Assembly (NCBI GenBank): GCA_944333055.1
Contig: CALVKT010000040.1
Span: 1-52,420, forward strand
DNA length: 52,420 nucleotides
Source of the DNA: an uncultured Clostridia bacterium
GTDB lineage: Bacteria > Bacillota > Clostridia > Christensenellales > Aristaeellaceae
Direction: 5' to 3'
Shown here: positions 51,663-52,420 of the stretch, one piece after another
Numbering within the stretch: the first letter of the stretch is position 1
Layout: the number at the start of each line of letters is the position of its first letter
Position numbers and translations under genes: made by a program
Notes under the pieces: model-generated
Told to the model about the DNA's origin: nothing
Database searches by the model: none
What the model saw: only the letters and a program-made list of their open reading frames with translations

Positions 51663-52418
51663 ATGTCGTTTTTCAAATACGGTGATCAATCCATCTTTTA
51701 TAAAGAATATGGAACCGGCGAGCCACTTATTTTCCTACACGGTAATACAGCTTCTTCTAAAATGTTTGAACTTCTCATGCCGCTGTATGAAGAAAATTTT
51801 AGATGTATTCTGATTGATTTCTTAGGGAACGGGCAATCCGACCGAGTAGAACACTTTTCACCTGATGTGTGGTATGATGAAGCATTACAGATAATTGCGC
51901 TTACTGAACATTTACAATGTGGGAAAGTTAGTCTCGTCGGTACAAGTGGCGGTTCATGGGCGGCAATCAATGCGGCATTGGAACGCCCTGACCTGTTCTA
52001 CAAAGTTATAGCAGACAGTTTTGATGGCCGTACTCTTAATAGTAATTTTTCCGACAATCTCCTATCTGAAAGAAAAACGGCAAAGGCAAATTTACAGTCA
52101 AGGCAATTTTATGAATGGTGTCAAGGTACTGATTGGGAAAAAGTAGTTGACCTTGATACAGAAGCCTTATTAAATTGTGCAAAAGAAAAGCGCCCTCTAT
52201 TCCATAAGCCTTTGGAAGAAATGAAAGTCCCTGTTCTATTCATGGGGAGCAAAGAAGATGAAATGTGCAGAAAAAATCTTGAGCAGGAATACAAAGAAAT
52301 GGCAGCCATAATTCCGAGTGCGACAATTCAAATATTTGAGCATGGCGGACACCCCGCAATAGCTTCAAATGCTGAACAAGCTGCGAAAAGGATTTACAAT
52401 TTTATTTTGACGGAATAA
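51663..52418 (+). CDS. Alpha/beta hydrolase
   Basis: 251 residues. Alpha/beta-hydrolase fold: oxyanion loop FLHGNTASS, nucleophile elbow VGTSGGSW (Ser), an acid residue near VLFMGSKEDE, and the catalytic His in EHGGHPAI. Substrate unknown. ATG at 51663 is 8 bases after AAGGAGGGAATGAAC; an ATG two codons earlier is too close to the ribosome site. Codon use is AT-rich, unlike all neighbours to the left, so it is probably recently acquired. The gene ends two bases before the window edge. Confidence 0.88.
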   Translation: MSFFKYGDQSIFYKEYGTGEPLIFLHGNTASSKMFELLMPLYEENFRCILIDFLGNGQSDRVEHFSPDVWYDEALQIIALTEHLQCGKVSLVGTSGGSWAAINAALERPDLFYKVIADSFDGRTLNSNFSDNLLSERKTAKANLQSRQFYEWCQGTDWEKVVDLDTEALLNCAKEKRPLFHKPLEEMKVPVLFMGSKEDEMCRKNLEQEYKEMAAIIPSATIQIFEHGGHPAIASNAEQAAKRIYNFILTE

Positions 52419-52420
52419 TA

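Overview
The window comes from a GC-rich, Gram-positive-type bacterium, most likely a spore-forming member of the Clostridia (Bacillota). The support is strong AGGAGG-type ribosome sites, a YunB sporulation protein, a type III glutamine synthetase, a LexA box of the Bacillus type (GAAC-N4-GTTC), and a birA-acpS-nnr-mazF gene group. Both ends differ in composition. At the left, a TetR/ABC-transporter pair is cut by the edge of another element. At the right, an AT-rich alpha/beta hydrolase looks recently acquired.

Layout. 1-2.8 kb: tail of a probable recombinase, a 3'-truncated ABC exporter, tandem palindromic operators and a TetR regulator. 2.8-8.1 kb (minus strand): a BMP-type solute-binding protein, then yitT, mazF, a fused NAD(P)H-hydrate repair enzyme, acpS and birA. 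8.1-12.6 kb (plus strand): moxR, a DUF58 gene and a membrane transglutaminase. 12.6-16.1 kb: an HTH regulator, an aminoglycoside-phosphotransferase-fold kinase and aroD. Next is tRNA-Leu.

16.3-29.0 kb (minus strand) is the most interesting part. It is a compact phage-like cluster of about 12.5 kb holding a regulator, small and large terminase, portal, scaffold-like protein, N4-gp56-type capsid, P22-like tail-hub genes, several fibre-like proteins, an SH3 protein and a holin. I see no integrase, repressor, replication gene, tape measure or endolysin. Its first promoter is a near-consensus sigma-A promoter (TTGACG-N17-TATAAT) with a perfect LexA box just downstream of the -10. This looks like an SOS-controlled, host-adapted podovirus-like particle locus: a gene-transfer-agent or PBSX-like candidate.

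29.0-30.5 kb: a UDP-sugar dehydrogenase gene broken by one TAA codon four codons before its catalytic Cys, then tRNA-Glu and tRNA-Gln. 30.5-39.3 kb is a complete phosphate block on the minus strand: pstSCAB, phoU, a Na/Pi cotransporter, a PhoB-type regulator, a PhoR-type kinase and an HD protein. It has Pho-box-like repeats in front of pstS and of the cotransporter, and its PstS has a circularly permuted domain order. 39.3-46.3 kb: a small membrane protein, a HAD phosphatase, an archaeal-type AspRS, type III glutamine synthetase, a UPF0489 protein and yunB. 46.4-51.3 kb (plus strand): a class A penicillin-binding protein, then a D-lyxose-isomerase-like gene followed directly by a PfkB sugar kinase. 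The window ends with the AT-rich hydrolase.
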